Assembly (NCBI GenBank): GCA_964057225.1
Contig: OZ059894.1
Coordinates: 7,202,131 to 7,266,130 of the forward strand
Length of the DNA stretch: 64,000 nucleotides
Direction of reading: 5' to 3'
Origin: Auanema rhodensis
Taxonomy: Eukaryota; Nematoda; Chromadorea; Rhabditida; Rhabditidae
How positions within the stretch are numbered: the stretch's first letter is position 1; each line of letters opens with the position of its first letter. Below are positions 61,140 to 64,000 of this stretch, in pieces. The notes beneath the pieces were generated by a model. That model was given only the letters and a program-made list of their open reading frames with translations. It was not told where the DNA came from and did no database searches. The translations under genes and the position numbers were made by a program.

Positions 61140-62549
61140 ATGAAACCATCACTTGATTATGATATGGAAAAGTATAAATTGATAACTATCCTTGATATAC
61201 TTTTGGTTTGTTTTATAATTAATTTTTCTTAATCGTCTTCTTCTTCTAATTCTTTCGAAAAAAATTAAATATTCTTCTCTTATTTTTGTATAATATAGGT
61301 TAATATATTAGCTCTTTGTGCTCATTCTGTTATTGTATTTCAATATATGAAACATAACTCACTTCATACACCATATTCATTTATGACTTCTGCTCGATCA
61401 TTAGCATATATGCTCATGTGTACATGTGATCTTATTGGATATATTTTTATGGTATTTATCAGGTAAACACATATTTGTAATTTTGGTTACAGATTTCATT
61501 ATTCACAATATTTTTAGTAATAAATTAATTTCAAATATAGCTCAATTTTTGAATTCTATGGTTTTCATACATGTGCTCGTCTCTGAATTATTTTTCACAT
61601 CAAATCGATTAATTGCAATAGTGTTTTGGAAATATTATGAGAGAATATTCAAAATGAAATCCGTGAAAGTTTGTGATTTTAGTGTTTTATGAAATCAAAG
61701 TATCAAAAGTTATATAAACAAATGCTTGTGAACATCATGAATACCAGAATCAAATGTTGCAACTGTTTGTATTTCAGATATCTTTGCTATGTTTTATCAT
61801 AATTAGTATAAGTTCATGTCTCCCAAATATTTTTTATGGTTAGTTTTTCTTATTTACTTTTAATTATACAATGAATGCATTTTTCATTTGTAATACCTGT
61901 TCAACGTTTTTTCTAAAATATTAATTTAAGGTTGTGAGTATACAATTGATGAAACATATCGTCTAGAATATGCTAAAACTGATACTATTCATTTTTGTTA
62001 TGAAATAGACGATATTCAAACTTATTATATTATATATCCAATTAAAATACTTTCTTTTATATTCACTATAATAACTTCCTTTGTTTTAACAAATTATTTT
62101 GTGAGTTATATTAAGAATTTTAATTTTAATTTTGATTCTTATTAAGTGTATGAGATCATCTGTTGTTAGACAGTCATCTCAAATAACAACTCATATTCCT
62201 ACATTCTGCTATTCGTTACTCTTAACTATAATATCTACACTTGAAATGTATGTATGGATTAACCCTGATTTAGTGCCATTAGATAGGAAGAAAAGTATTT
62301 TTTATAATCTTATATCAATTACAATATTCACAGCTGTATTCCAAAATATGGCTTTACTTGAAGGGTTCGTTTCAATTATTTTTCTGCAAAACAACAATTT
62401 AGAACTAAATTATCTTTCTTGCCTTCAGTATTACCTCGATTATCCTACATAGAAAAGTACTTTTCAAAAATTCTGCATTCGGAACATCTGTTGTTCGACA
62501 TGTCGTAGGAGCAAGTATAACGTTAGTTTCATCAAGTATTGACCTTTGA
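61140..62549 (+). CDS. nematode serpentine chemoreceptor (7TM)
   Basis: Seven exons join in phase: 61140-61205, 61299-61462, 61518-61662, 61778-61838, 61931-62100, 62147-62364 and 62429-62549; 314 aa. Seven hydrophobic helices are visible, with LFFTSNRLIAIVFWKYYERI at the end of TM3 (an NR(L/F)xAI motif typical of SR receptors), a Cys-containing second extracellular loop (GCEYTIDETYRLEY, FCYEIDD) and a basic third intracellular segment (MRSSVVRQSS). Family knowledge: such receptors act in sensory cilia. The exact class (srx, srt or related) is not decided. It is extremely AT-rich but has no stop or frameshift in this model. The third exon uses acceptor TATTTTTAG; another acceptor upstream would break the frame. 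Confidence 0.7.
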
Positions 62550-64000
62550 TGATTAAACTATATATTTGTAGGCCAAGTCGAAAATGAATAAAACTTCAAA
62601 TTGACAAATTTCAAAAAAATAAATTTTGGTCATCGGGTATATGAACGAGATTTAAATAGAATAAGACTTATGTTTATTTGTGTAAGTAAGTATGTACAAG
62701 TATATATGAATTAAATATTTGAAAACGAAATAGAAAAGATGAAACTACAATAGCTTTTCCGACTTACAATCTCTTATGAGCAATATACAAGCTCTTTTCT
62801 AGTCTGTTTGTTTCGCATGAAAAAGTAAAAAATAAACGGAAAATGAGTTCACATTAAGAATTTCGCCATTTCACAAAGTGCTTCTTCTATTCAATTACAA
62901 GCTTCCCAAATTCACCAAAGGCAAATTAAAATAGTTATTTCATGTTATAATCCTATTGTATTACGAATACAATAACAACATGTTCAATGGTTTAACCTCA
63001 TCGATAATTCTTATTTTCAACAATTCTCTATTCAATAAACAAATAAACTCTTAACTATCATAAGCGATCAGAAAGCAATCATCCGGAACAAGACAAGCAC
63101 AGAACATCTGTATTTGATTAAAGCCTCAGTTGTTCATAATTTCAAAACAAAATACATTTGAGCAGAAGTTCTTCTATTTTCAAAATCATTGCAACTGTAC
63201 TTCCCAAGCTACTTATTTTTCATATTTATTTCTTTCAGAATGGTAAAAGCAATCCATTTACCTTCTGGAAGTAATGCTTTATCCGTCTACTCGCTTATTT
63301 TATCCGGTCAAAGATTCATTTTGAATGTGGTGTTGCTATGAAACGAATAAATATTCCTAAAGTGTTCTCCATTATACCAAGTAAATAAAAAATACACAGA
63401 GTTTTTTCAGGAACGAGTGCTTTTTCATGTTATCATGATAGAAGACCAATTTTTTGTTGCTCAGCAGGAGTTCGAACTTTTCGTATCTTCTTACTTTTAA
63501 GCAATACCCGATACTGCAGCTGTTTTTTTATTATGAAACTAAAAAATATTGCAGTTCAATGAGGCCATAGATTATTGTTAGGCTTTCGCTCATGTGGTAA
63601 CCACAATAGGTTATACCGTGTCATTGATCGAAAACTAGTTAATGGATATTTCGGACAGGTCAGACAGACTCATCGTTGAAAAAAATGGCAAACGTTGTGA
63701 TTGGAGAGAAATAATAACGCTATGGTATGAATAGAAAAAAAAACTTCATAATAAGAACGCGATAAAAAATAACCTTTTATGCATCACACCTATTACGACT
63801 AGAACTACAGAGTCTTTGGAAAAGTTCTGTCAATCTGTCTTTCCATCTGGTAACTGCTTGAATGTTAGCAGCATATTAGACTTGTAATTAGTTTGAACAG
63901 GAAATAGTAGTCGGTATAGCCCTGCTGCTTTATTAAATTGGACTTTCTTTGTCATTTTGAGATATATGTTTCTGTGAAAATATCTGAGCGCATGTTTCTT
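62550..64000. other. no feature recognised
   Basis: Downstream of the chemoreceptor stop the sequence is AT-rich, without an ORF above background, an RNA gene or a notable repeat that I can support. Confidence 0.5.

Overview
This window reads as nuclear DNA of a nematode, probably a rhabditid. It is strongly AT-rich, most introns are 40-60 nt with (T)TTTCAG-type acceptors, and acceptor-like sites abut several start codons as expected for spliced-leader trans-splicing. The gene families are nematode-typical: a CYP13A/CYP25-like P450, a neuropeptide GPCR, a serpentine chemoreceptor, OAC-type acyltransferase remnants, a TIL inhibitor and a Ty3/gypsy element with one giant ORF. All gene models were spliced by eye; exon phases were checked arithmetically but no search was run.

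Layout. 1-880: tandem tRNA-Cys(GCA) array, 184-bp period, ending in a truncated copy fused to a coding 3' end (894-1043). 1221-1925: six-exon secreted TIL-domain protein (+), followed by a (CT)n tract. 2820-21555: cytochrome P450 (-) whose exon is split by a complete 12,075-bp LTR retrotransposon (3388-15462) with identical 366-bp LTRs and a 4-bp target duplication. Another P450 intron holds an antisense trypsin-like protease gene or pseudogene (16.6-17.3 kb). 21.6-39.5 kb: gene-poor, simple-sequence-rich DNA with a few isolated coding-like islands. 39585-41698: nine-exon FMRFamide-receptor-like GPCR (+). 42211-47693 (-): PARN/PNLDC1-type deadenylase, KRR1 ribosome-assembly factor and an unidentified 153-aa protein in head-to-tail order; the first two look operonic. 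47.8-57.7 kb: mostly non-coding with phase-compatible minus-strand exon candidates. 59.1-60.1 kb: degraded OAC acyltransferase. 61140-62549: seven-exon chemoreceptor (+). The last 1.4 kb shows nothing convincing.

The most interesting object is the retrotransposon. Its uninterrupted 2,901-codon ORF places an envelope-like glycoprotein module (signal segment, sequons, basic cleavage-like site, Thr-rich stalk, TM anchor, PPxY tail) between Gag and protease, not downstream of integrase. A candidate phase-matched intron of exactly 3,141 nt would remove this module and bring Gag next to protease in frame, suggesting that splicing could switch between Gag-Pol and envelope-containing products. The 5' leader also carries a protein-like gene in antisense. 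These are hypotheses; the splicing model is the one to test first.
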